A stretch of DNA of 12,123 nucleotides, taken from the NCBI GenBank assembly GCA_947488635.1, contig CANLAY010000014.1:1-12123 (forward strand), in the 5' to 3' direction. Below are positions 1 to 7,300 of this stretch, in pieces. This DNA comes from Candidatus Nanopelagicaceae bacterium (GTDB lineage Bacteria > Actinomycetota > Actinomycetes > Nanopelagicales > Nanopelagicaceae). The position numbers were made by a program, and so were the translations under genes. Positions within the stretch are counted from its first letter, which is position 1. Every line of letters begins with the position of its first letter. The notes under the pieces were generated by a model, which was not told the DNA's origin, made no database searches, and saw nothing but the letters and a program-made list of their open reading frames with translations.

Positions 1-405
1 ATGGATGCTGATCGATTTGGTGTCTCTCAATTACATCAATTACGTGGTCGTATAGGCCGCGGAAGCGCAGCAGGTTTATGTCTACTGGTAACTGGCGCTG
101 AACCAGAAACTCCAGCCCGAGTGCGTTTAGAGGCGGTTGCGGCAACACAAGATGGCTTTGAACTCTCTCGCATCGACCTTGAACAACGGCGCGAAGGTGA
201 TGTCATGGGCGCTTCACAATCTGGTGCCAAATCAAAGTTACGGCTGCTTAGAGTTCTTCGCGATGAAGCCATGATTGAAGTTGCTCGCGATGAAGCTACC
301 GCCCTGATCGAACAAGATCCAACCCTTAGCCAGGAAAGTGAATTAGCTAAAGCGCTGGCTCAATTAGAATTAGACACTGCAAGTGAATTCATCGATCGGG
401 GATAG
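1..405 (+). CDS. recG: ATP-dependent DNA helicase RecG, C-terminal fragment (5' end outside window)
   Basis: This is the last 134 codons of RecG, the branched-DNA helicase that remodels stalled replication forks and Holliday junctions. The reading frame is open from base 1. The ATG there is almost certainly internal, because full RecG is roughly 700 residues and the helicase core is missing. Residues 10-21 (QLHQLRGRIGRG) are superfamily-2 helicase motif VI with its arginine finger. The segment DGFELSRIDLEQRREGD followed by GASQSG (about residues 52-74) is the conserved RecG C-terminal block, in a form I recall from actinobacteria. The TAG stop at 403-405 is 6 nt before rsmD, so the two are probably co-transcribed. 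The identity is secure; nothing can be said about the N-terminal wedge domain. Confidence 0.93.
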   Translation: MDADRFGVSQLHQLRGRIGRGSAAGLCLLVTGAEPETPARVRLEAVAATQDGFELSRIDLEQRREGDVMGASQSGAKSKLRLLRVLRDEAMIEVARDEATALIEQDPTLSQESELAKALAQLELDTASEFIDRG

Positions 406-411
406 TTAGTT

Positions 412-978
412 ATGCGAATTATTGCAGGTGTGGCAAAAGGGCGACCATTGGCCAGTGTTGCTGATGCAACCAGACCGACTTCAGATCGGGCTCGCGAAGC
501 AATATTTTCCTCTCTTACTTCTGAGTTTGGCGAATTTGCTGGACTAAATTTTTTAGATCTTTTTGCTGGCAGTGGCGCAATTGGGTTAGAGGCACAATCT
601 CGAGGCGCATCAATCGTCCATGCAGTAGAAAAAGATTTCGGTGCACAACGCACGATCAATGCAAATATTGAGATTGTTGCAGCGGCTAAGCCGGCTGGAA
701 AGTTTCAGCTATTTGCTATGAACGCTGAGCAGTTCGTTAAAGTTCCAGCAAAGATTAAATACGAAATTGTTTATATTGATCCGCCATATGATTATTCAAA
801 TAGTGATCTCGAAGAAGTGCTAAGCAATTTACATCTTGGTGATTTCTTAAGTGATGATGCACTTATCGCAGTAGAACGAACAAGCCGATCCAAGGAGCCA
901 ATCTGGCCAGTTGGATATGAACTGGCGCGCAGTAAGAATTACGGTCAAGCCACGATTTACTATTTAAACCACGCCTAA
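412..978 (+). CDS. rsmD: 16S rRNA (guanine966-N2)-methyltransferase RsmD
   Basis: A 188-residue SAM-dependent methyltransferase of the RsmD family, which by homology methylates G966 (E. coli numbering) of 16S rRNA on the assembling 30S subunit. The N-terminus MRIIAGVAKGRPL and the following RPTSDRAREAIFSSL (residues 21-35) are family hallmarks. The SAM-binding glycine motif DLFAGSGAIGLE lies at 49-60, and the amino-methyltransferase motif DPPY at 123-126. Length is typical. The ATG at 412 is chosen because the conserved N-terminus begins there. It is 6 nt after the recG stop and has no evident Shine-Dalgarno sequence at normal spacing, so translation probably depends on coupling to recG. Confidence 0.95.
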   Translation: MRIIAGVAKGRPLASVADATRPTSDRAREAIFSSLTSEFGEFAGLNFLDLFAGSGAIGLEAQSRGASIVHAVEKDFGAQRTINANIEIVAAAKPAGKFQLFAMNAEQFVKVPAKIKYEIVYIDPPYDYSNSDLEEVLSNLHLGDFLSDDALIAVERTSRSKEPIWPVGYELARSKNYGQATIYYLNHA

Positions 979-993
979 AACCACGCGTGAAAA

Positions 994-1022
994 TGGCTTA
1001 CTTCGCGATACCTTGCTAGCGT
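994..1022 (+). promoter_or_regulatory. Candidate promoter of coaD giving a leaderless mRNA
   Basis: In the 51-nt gap between rsmD and coaD, TAGCGT (1017-1022) fits the actinobacterial -10 pattern TANNNT. It is preceded by TG plus one base (1014-1016), an extended -10 arrangement. The coaD ATG lies 7 nt beyond the box, so transcription would start at or next to the A of the ATG. There is no Shine-Dalgarno sequence, which fits leaderless initiation. The -35 at the right distance (TGGCTT, 994-999) is poor. Prediction by eye only. Confidence 0.45.
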
Positions 1023-1029
1023 TTGCCTT

Positions 1030-1509
1030 ATGAAACGCGCCGTATGCCCAGGATCATTTGATCCCATCACTTATGGACATCTCGACATTATTGAACGTGC
1101 TAGCGCACAATTTGATGAAGTCATTGTCGCGGTTGGAAATAATCGGACTAAAGAAGGCTATTTCACGGTCGAAGAGCGCATGGCCATGATCGCCGAAACA
1201 ACTGCCAAGTTTGGCAATGTGAAAGTTGATTCTTGGAAAGGTTTACTTGGCGAGTATTGCAAGGCAAATAATATTGACGTGATCATCAAAGGCTTACGCG
1301 CGATGTCAGATTTCGATTACGAGTTACAAATGGCACAAGTTAATTTGCAGGGTTCTGGGGTAGAGTCAATGTTTATGGCAACTTCGCCAACTCATTCGTT
1401 CCTATCTTCTTCGTTGATCAAAGAGCTGGCGCACTACAACGGTGATGTGTCCAGCATGGTTCCACCAGTTGTGAATGCGGCCTTAAAAGCCCGGAAAGCA
1501 GGAAAGTAA
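1030..1509 (+). CDS. coaD: Phosphopantetheine adenylyltransferase CoaD
   Basis: Catalyses the penultimate step of coenzyme A synthesis, transferring AMP from ATP to 4'-phosphopantetheine to give dephospho-CoA. The 159-residue protein has the full family pattern. CPGSFDPITYGHLDII at 6-21 carries the nucleotidyltransferase (T/H)xGH signature as TYGH (14-17), and FTVEERMAMI follows at 45-54. IKGLRAMSDFDYELQMA at 87-103 lines the active site. The C-terminal HSFLSSSLIKELA (122-134) is the nucleotide-binding serine motif. Length is typical of the hexameric bacterial enzyme. It directly follows rsmD, a pairing common across bacteria. The start has no Shine-Dalgarno sequence but a TANNNT box 7 nt upstream, so it is probably read from its own leaderless transcript. 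Confidence 0.97.
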   Translation: MKRAVCPGSFDPITYGHLDIIERASAQFDEVIVAVGNNRTKEGYFTVEERMAMIAETTAKFGNVKVDSWKGLLGEYCKANNIDVIIKGLRAMSDFDYELQMAQVNLQGSGVESMFMATSPTHSFLSSSLIKELAHYNGDVSSMVPPVVNAALKARKAGK

Positions 1510-1511
1510 TT

Positions 1512-1994
1512 ATGGAATCACTAGAGAATTTAAATGCCGCAATCCAACAAGTAGAAGATGCCCGAGGAGTTCCACTTTCAGCATCCTTCGTACTTCATCG
1601 CGGTGAATTCCTTGAGTTACTTGATTTAATCAGAGATGGTTTGCCGAAAGATCTTGAATACGCACAGCAAATTATCGCCCAGCGAGATCAGATAATTGAA
1701 GAAGGACATCAAAATGCTGAAGCACTAGTTGCTAGTGCTCGCGAAGAAATGGCACAAATGATTGAACAAACTGCAATTGTTAAAGCTGCGCGCGAAGAGT
1801 CAAAGCGCATTTTGGCCCAAGGCCGCGAAGCAGCCGAAGATGAACGTGCTGAAGTTGAGAAATACATTGACTCTCGTCTGGCAACACTTGAAGTGATTCT
1901 GAATAAGACCATGGATGCTGTGACTCGAGGCCGCGAAAAACTTGCTGGCGCTGATGAACGCGATGTTCTTTCTCAACTCGCCGACGACAAATAA
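1512..1994 (+). CDS. Short SepIVA-like (DivIVA-family) coiled-coil protein
   Basis: A 160-residue protein without catalytic motifs. Residues 1-46 form a conserved-looking head with ARGVPLSASFVLHRGEFLELLD (from residue 17, in two adjoining pieces) and RDGLP at 41-45. Residues 47-135 are Glu/Ala/Gln-rich with heptad-like spacing, predicting a long coiled coil, and the tail is acidic. The head and the C-terminal block around YIDSRLATLEVILNKTMDAV (118-137) resemble my recollection of mycobacterial SepIVA (Rv2927c), a DivIVA-domain protein needed for septation and envelope growth. The position before yceD, rnc, mutM, smc and ftsY matches too. SepIVA is about 245 residues, so the coiled coil here is much shorter. 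AGGA at 1500-1503, 8 nt before the ATG and overlapping the coaD 3' end, is a plausible ribosome site. The gene lies 2 nt after coaD. The function is inferred from family and synteny. Confidence 0.72.
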   Translation: MESLENLNAAIQQVEDARGVPLSASFVLHRGEFLELLDLIRDGLPKDLEYAQQIIAQRDQIIEEGHQNAEALVASAREEMAQMIEQTAIVKAAREESKRILAQGREAAEDERAEVEKYIDSRLATLEVILNKTMDAVTRGREKLAGADERDVLSQLADDK

Positions 1995-2015
1995 ATAAGA
2001 GCGGTTAACGAAGTC

Positions 2016-2594
2016 ATGTCGCGTCCAGAGCGGGTTTATGAACTAAATACCTACGAGCTTCCGCGTCGTGCTGGCGAAATGAAGGAATACACACTTGATC
2101 TTGAAATTCTTGAGCGCGTGGGCGTCGAACTAATGGCAGTACCAGTCGGTGAAGTTATTGAAGTTGATCTGCGTCTTGAATCAGTTACTGAAGGAATTCT
2201 TGCAACGGGGCAGATCTATGCAGTTGCCAAAGGTGAATGCACGCGTTGCTTAGATCCAATTGAGATTGAGTTAAATCGCACCATGCAGGAGCTCTTCCGC
2301 TACGAAGCAACTAATGATCGCGGCGGACGCAAGAAAAAGCGCGACGATGACGAAGATTTAGACCTGGATGAAGAGTTCATGATGGAAGGTGACATCCTTA
2401 ATTTGGAGACTCCGATCCGCGATGCGATAGTTTTGGCGTTGCCAGTTAACCCACTCTGCGATGTTGATTGCTTAGGCCTTTGCCCCGAGTGCGGCGAGAC
2501 GTGGGCGAGCCTGCCGGCTGACCATGCCCACGAAGCCATAGATCCACGCTGGAAGGCGCTGGACGGGCTGGATTTCCCGATTGAGCCTAAATAG
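2016..2594 (+). CDS. yceD: YceD/DUF177 family protein linked to rRNA and L32 production
   Basis: A 192-residue DUF177 protein. This family is nearly always encoded beside rpmF, and in plants and E. coli it has been linked to 23S rRNA accumulation or processing. The exact biochemistry is unsettled. The conserved core is visible: the N-terminal YELNTYELPRRAGEM (8-22), the CTRCL pair at C75/C78, and the C-terminal PLCDVDCLGLCPECGETW (146-163) with C148, C152, C156 and C159, which look like metal ligands. Between them, 102-120 is a strongly charged linker, basic KKKR then a run of Asp/Glu, which I recall as typical of actinobacterial members. The start is 21 nt after the preceding stop and lacks an obvious Shine-Dalgarno sequence. 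The downstream neighbour is rpmF, as expected. Confidence 0.9.
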   Translation: MSRPERVYELNTYELPRRAGEMKEYTLDLEILERVGVELMAVPVGEVIEVDLRLESVTEGILATGQIYAVAKGECTRCLDPIEIELNRTMQELFRYEATNDRGGRKKKRDDDEDLDLDEEFMMEGDILNLETPIRDAIVLALPVNPLCDVDCLGLCPECGETWASLPADHAHEAIDPRWKALDGLDFPIEPK

Positions 2595-2601
2595 GGAATA
2601 C

Positions 2602-2629
2602 TTACCCACCTACCGCGCCTGACTAGGCT
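2602..2629 (+). promoter_or_regulatory. Candidate promoter upstream of rpmF
   Basis: The 73-nt yceD-rpmF gap contains TTACCC (2602-2607) and TAGGCT (2624-2629) separated by 16 nt. TAGGCT fits the actinobacterial -10 TANNNT, and TTACCC is a weak -35. The predicted start near 2636 would give a leader of about 30 nt that includes the rpmF ribosome site. An extra promoter would let ribosomal protein L32 be made in excess of YceD. Inferred from pattern only. Confidence 0.35.
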
Positions 2630-2654
2630 CGGTTCTCTAGATATTTATCTTGTG

Positions 2655-2661
2655 AAGGAAG
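2655..2661 (+). promoter_or_regulatory. Ribosome binding site that decides the rpmF GTG start
   Basis: AAGGAAG at 2655-2661 is a strong Shine-Dalgarno match placed 6 nt before the GTG at 2668. It supports the GTG over the in-frame ATG at 2689, which would cut off the conserved L32 N-terminus. Confidence 0.75.
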
Positions 2662-2667
2662 TGCATC

Positions 2668-2841
2668 GTGCCAGTACCAAAGCGAAAGATGTCGCGTTCA
2701 AAGACGCGTTCACGTCGAAGCATGTGGAAAACAACCGCAGCTGCGCTAGCGGCTTGCCCACAGTGCCAACAGCCAAAGCTTCAGCACACAGCATGCCCAA
2801 CTTGCGGTACATATAACCGTCGTCAGGTACTTGAGGTCTGA
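2668..2841 (+). CDS. rpmF: 50S ribosomal protein L32 (zinc-ribbon form)
   Basis: A 57-residue gene with a GTG start. The protein begins MPVPKRKMSRSKTRSRRSMW, the conserved basic N-terminus of bL32 that threads into 23S rRNA. Residues 30-46 carry four cysteines as CPQC (30-33) and CPTC (43-46), an intact zinc ribbon, so this is the zinc-binding (C+) form. The C-terminus is YNRRQVLEV. Length is normal for L32. It sits between yceD and rnc, the usual place in many bacteria. Its last 11 nt overlap the proposed TTG start of rnc in another frame, suggesting translational coupling. A good Shine-Dalgarno sequence 6 nt upstream supports the GTG. Confidence 0.95.
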   Translation: MPVPKRKMSRSKTRSRRSMWKTTAAALAACPQCQQPKLQHTACPTCGTYNRRQVLEV

Positions 2842-3550
2842 TCTGTATTCAGCGCTAACTAAGCAGATCGGATTTGAAGTTGATCCGGTACTTCTTGAAT
2901 TAGCGTTTACGCATCGCTCTTTTGCTTATGAAAGCGGTGCGAAAGAAACAAATGAACGCCTTGAATTCTTAGGTGATTCAGTTCTGGGTCTAATTGTTAC
3001 CGAAGAACTTTATTTGAAGTACCCAGATCTTGATGAATCTCGGTTATCTCCACTTCGTTCGGGCATTGTAAATATGCGCGCACTTGCCGATATCGCTCGC
3101 ACTTTGCAATTAGGAAAATACATTCGCTTAGGTCGTGGCGAAGAAACAACTGGCGGTCGCGATAAGAATTCACTATTAGCCGATGCCCTCGAGGCGCTAA
3201 TTGGCGCCGTTTATATTGATCAAGGTTTTGAAAAGAGCACTGAGTTCGTGCGTACACTAATTGCTGACACATTGACAAGTGCAATTGCTAAAGGCGCCGG
3301 TCTTGATGGCAAAACGGCGTTACAAGAATTCGCAGCCGCTAATGGCAAAGGCGTTCCTGAGTATTCAGTTACCGAAGATGGACCAGATCATGACAAGAGT
3401 TTTAAAGCATTGGTAGCACTTGGTGGAGTGGTAGTTGGCCAGGGCGAAGGCAAAAGCAAGCGCGAAGCTGAACAATATGCGGCCCGTGCTGCATACGAGT
3501 TTCTTAAAGCTGAAAATTTTTTAAAAGATGCCGGAACTTCCGGAAGTTGA
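2831..3550 (+). CDS. rnc: Ribonuclease III
   Basis: Double-strand-specific endoribonuclease that releases the 16S and 23S precursors from the primary rRNA transcript and cuts structured mRNAs. It is 239 residues long, typical for the family. The RNase III signature NERLEFLGD is at 41-49. The metal-binding residues E42, E45, D49, E69, D118 and E121 line up with E. coli E38, E41, D45, E65, D114 and E117. A double-stranded-RNA-binding domain spans about 159-228 (KTALQEFAAANGKG to KSKREAEQYAARAAYEFL). The start is uncertain: TTG at 2831 is the only plausible start codon just before the conserved region, it overlaps rpmF by 11 nt, and its ribosome site is poor (AGG, 3 nt upstream), so coupling to rpmF is likely. 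The 3' end overlaps mutM. Confidence 0.94.
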   Translation: MRSDLYSALTKQIGFEVDPVLLELAFTHRSFAYESGAKETNERLEFLGDSVLGLIVTEELYLKYPDLDESRLSPLRSGIVNMRALADIARTLQLGKYIRLGRGEETTGGRDKNSLLADALEALIGAVYIDQGFEKSTEFVRTLIADTLTSAIAKGAGLDGKTALQEFAAANGKGVPEYSVTEDGPDHDKSFKALVALGGVVVGQGEGKSKREAEQYAARAAYEFLKAENFLKDAGTSGS

Positions 3551-4361
3551 AACGGTCCGACGCGGTTTAGAGCGTTGGGTGATCGGTAAGAAGTTAAAGA
3601 ATATTCAAAAGCTACATCCACGCGTTGAACGTCCTGACTCTTGGGCACCTATTAATTCCTTAGAGGGCGCAAAAGTCACTGGTATCAACCGTCGCGGTAA
3701 GTTCTTATGGTTTGAATTGGATCGCCCACAAGTACTTATGGCACACCTTGGAATGAGTGGCCAGTTCTTAGTCCAACCAATCGGCAAAGCTGATGAACGC
3801 CATGTGCGGGCGAGATTTACCTTGGCTGGCGGAATGGCGAAGAACCGTGAACTACGTTTCATCGACCAGCGCACCTTCGGGTGGCTAGCTGTTGATAATT
3901 TAAACGATGGAATTCCATCCATGGCATCACATATTGCGGCCGATTTATTTGATCCCAACTTTGATCAAGCTGCCGTTGTGGCAAACTTGCGAAACCGTAA
4001 GAGCAAAATCAAAAGTGCGATCTTAGATCAGCAAATTTTGAGTGGAATCGGAAACATTTATGCCGATGAATCACTTTGGGCGGCAAAGATTCATCCGAAA
4101 CGTATCTGTGGTGATCTATCTGCGAAGAAAATTGATTTACTGATCGATAGTGCTCGCGAAATTATGGCTAGAGCCTTGGAATCTGGCGGCACTTCATTTG
4201 ATGATCTATATATAAATGTAAATGGCGAGAGTGGTTACTTTGAGGTTCAACTAGAGGTTTATGGTTGCGAAGGTGAACCATGTTCTAGATGTGGCCGATT
4301 GATAAAAAGAATTTCTTTCGCAAATCGATCCTCTCATTTCTGCCCGTACTGTCAGAAGTAG
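3528..4361 (+). CDS. mutM: Formamidopyrimidine-DNA glycosylase (Fpg/MutM)
   Basis: Bifunctional DNA glycosylase and AP lyase that removes 8-oxoguanine and formamidopyrimidines in base-excision repair. The protein has 277 residues. After Met removal it starts PELPEVETVRRGL: P2 is the Schiff-base nucleophile and E3 the general acid. RRGK at 55-58 gives K58, equivalent to E. coli K57. GIGNIYADESLW (173-184) belongs to the helix-two-turn-helix DNA-binding region, with N176 matching E. coli N168. The C-terminal zinc finger uses C252, C255, C272 and C275, and R267 falls in its DNA-binding hairpin. All key residues are present, so it should be active. The ATG lies inside rnc (23-nt overlap) with no Shine-Dalgarno sequence, which points to translational coupling. 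Confidence 0.97.
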   Translation: MPELPEVETVRRGLERWVIGKKLKNIQKLHPRVERPDSWAPINSLEGAKVTGINRRGKFLWFELDRPQVLMAHLGMSGQFLVQPIGKADERHVRARFTLAGGMAKNRELRFIDQRTFGWLAVDNLNDGIPSMASHIAADLFDPNFDQAAVVANLRNRKSKIKSAILDQQILSGIGNIYADESLWAAKIHPKRICGDLSAKKIDLLIDSAREIMARALESGGTSFDDLYINVNGESGYFEVQLEVYGCEGEPCSRCGRLIKRISFANRSSHFCPYCQK

Positions 4362-4375
4362 AGCCTGCGGCAAGG

Positions 4376-4381
4376 TAAGTT
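4376..4381 (+). promoter_or_regulatory. Candidate -10 box giving a leaderless smc mRNA
   Basis: In the 26-nt mutM-smc gap, TAAGTT (4376-4381) fits TANNNT and ends 6 nt before the smc GTG, so the predicted transcription start coincides with the G of the GTG. There is no Shine-Dalgarno sequence. I found no convincing -35 at 16-18 nt spacing. Support comes mainly from the same geometry at coaD and ffh. Confidence 0.4.
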
Positions 4382-4387
4382 TGCCGC

Positions 4388-7300
4388 GTGTATTTGAAGA
4401 GCATCACGCTCAAGGGCTTTAAGTCCTTCGCGTCATCGACGACCCTGCGCCTCGAGCCAGGCATAACCTGCGTGGTCGGTCCAAACGGCTCTGGAAAATC
4501 AAATGTGGTCGATGCCCTTACCTGGGTTATGGGTGAGCAAGGCGCCAAATCGCTGCGCGGCGGCAAAATGGAAGATGTTATTTTCGCCGGTACCAGCGGT
4601 CGTTCGCCGCTTGGTCGAGCCGAAGTTTCCGTGACAATTGATAATTCTGATGGTGCTCTACCTATTGATTATGCCGAAGTTACAATTTCTAGAATTTTAT
4701 TCCGCAGTGGTCAAAGTGAGTATCAAATAAATGGTGAAGCATCGCGCTTATTAGATATTCAGGAACTACTCAGCGACTCTGGTATTGGTCGCGAAATGCA
4801 CGTGATCGTTGGTCAAGGCCAACTCGATGCCATCTTGATGGCTACCCCTGAAGAACGTCGTGGCTTTATTGAAGAAGCAGCCGGAGTTCTAAAGCATCGC
4901 AAGCGCAAAGAGAAAGCGCTGCGCAAGTTAGATTCAATGCAGACCAATATGGCGCGCGTACAAGATTTAACAGTTGAACTTCGCCGCCAATTAAAGCCAC
5001 TGGGTCGTCAAGCTGAAGTTGCGAAGAAAGCTGCAACTATTCAAGCTGATCTGCGCGATGCGAAGTTACGTTTGCTAGCGGATGATTACATTGAACTTTC
5101 TAAGACTTTAACAGCCGAAGTTGCTGACGAAACTGCGCTCCGTGAAAAACGCTCACTGGTTGAAGCCGAGCTAAATGAAGTTCGCCGCCGCGAAGAAGAG
5201 TTAGATTCACAAGCAGCATTTGATAGCCCACGCTTAGTTAAAGCCCAAGAGACTTTCTACCAGTTGAATTCGCTGCGCGAGAAGTTCCGCGGAACTCAGA
5301 GCTTGGCCCAAGAACGTTCTCGTTTTCTTGCTGAAGAAGCTGAAGAAGCACGCACCGCGGGTCGCGATCCAGTTGCCCTAGAAGCAGAGGCGCAGAATCT
5401 GCGCGGCGAAGAATCTCAATTGCAAACAGTTGTGCAACTTTCCCGTACCAATTTGAGCGAGGCATCACAGGCTTTAGTGGCTGCTGAAGCAGTGTTAGTT
5501 GCAGAAGAAAATCGCATTGCCGCGGCGCTTCGGGCAATTGCTGATCAACGCGAAGGTACAGCGCGTCAAGAAGGCCATATCAAGTCATTAGCAGCACGCC
5601 TAGATGCCATTTCTGAAGAAATTGCGCGCTTAACCAAAGCACGTGATGAAGCCGCCAATCGCCGCGATTTAGCGCAACGGGAATATGCAGCACATGAATT
5701 AGAAATTGCTAGCGCTGATTCGGGCGAACTGGGTTTAGATGCCGCCTTTGAAAGTGCTAAGTCAGCACTTGCTAACTCGCGCGATGAACATCAGAAATTA
5801 GTAGATGCGGAACGAATTGCTGATCGTTCCCGTAACGCACTGGAGTCAAAGCTCGAGGCGCTAGAACTATCTGCGCAATCACGAAACGGCGCAGCAGCAC
5901 TACTACGTGAACCTCGTGGCCTGGCCACTCTGGGTTCACTTGCCTCTTTAATTGAAATTGATGCTGGTTGGGAAAATGCAGTTGCAGCAGCTCTTGGCCA
6001 ATTAGCAGATGCCATTGTGGTGCAAGATATTTCGGCAGCGATTACTGCACTAAGCACGCTGCGCAGTGAAGATCTTGGCCAAGCTGATGTTTTAGTTCAT
6101 CACAACCAAGGTGCTAATTCGGTTGCTCTTGCTGGCGGCTTAACTTCGATAACTGCCCATATTCGATCAAGTTCTGTTTCTGATTTAATTTCAGATCTCC
6201 TAGGCAAAACTGTAGTTAGCGAGACAGCAGCCCAAGCGGCTGATATTTTGCGCAACCACCCAGAACTAACTGTGGTAACTCGCGATGGCGATTTCTTTAC
6301 TAAATCTCGTGCTCGTGGTGGTTCTAAGAACATCAATTCACTGATCGAAGTCAAAGCGCTTATTGAGAAGTTACGCGGTGAACTACAAACTATTACTAAT
6401 GAATGTGATCGACTGAAATTTGCAATTAATTCGGCAGCTCTTGAGATCGACAGCAAGCAATCTGCTTTCGACGTTGCACTCTCTAAGCTAAATGAATCTG
6501 ATGCTCGAATTGCGGCAATCACTGAGCAACTAGCAGTTGCCGGCCAGCACATGAAGTCAGCAACAGCCGAAGTTGAGCGTTTGAATTCGGCAATTACTGA
6601 AACCACAACAGTTAAGAGCCGCGATGAGGGCGAACTACAGTCGGCGCAAAGCCAACTAACTCAATCGGGTGAGATCGCTAATCCTGATCATTCACAGGCA
6701 GATGCTTTGCGCGAGCGCGTTTCTGGTTTGCGTACCACTGAAGTTGAAGCGCGACTAGCGGTTCGTACCAGTGAAGAACGTTTGGATTCACTGGCAGCTC
6801 GCATCAAGGCACTTGTCGAAGCTGCTGTCACAGAGCGCGAAGCTTCAGAACGCGCAGTCTCTCGTCGTGGCGCACGTGCACGTGGCGCAGTTATTTCTCA
6901 AGCAATTGCCGAAGCAGCTTACGAAGCGTTAATTCATATTGAACGATCTATTGCTAAGGCAGCTACGCAGCGCGCTGCGCTAGAAGAAGCACGTTCGATC
7001 CGTGAAGGTGAAACTCTTTCAGCTCGTGCTCGTAATCGCGAGCTAGCTGCTGAACTAGAAGTGCTTACATCTAGTGTGCATAAAGATGAAATCGCTCGCG
7101 CCGAACAACGTATGCGTATTGAACAACTTGAATCTAAGGCAGTTGAAGAATTAGGCATTGATACTGAAACGCTGGTTAATGAATATGGGCCAGATAATGA
7201 TGTGCCTACCTTTATTGAAAATGAAGCCGGTGAAATCATTACAACTGAACTAATTCCATATCGCCGCGATCAACAAGAGAAGCGCTTGGCTGCAACCGAG

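Noticed and set aside
1..3. ATG at base 1 as the true start of a short protein
   Set aside because: The frame begins in helicase motif VI of RecG. A real start would lie some 550 or more codons upstream, so this is an internal methionine at the window edge.
102..155. DLEQRREGD in RecG as a mutated form of the RGxG motif
   Set aside because: The RREGD version is, as far as I recall, the normal actinobacterial form, so it is lineage-typical.
6100..6606. 168-codon open frame on the - strand inside smc
   Set aside because: Its protein is Ser/Arg/Ala-rich without domains and lies entirely within the coding sequence of SMC, whose hinge and arms are clear in the + frame. It is a codon-composition shadow.
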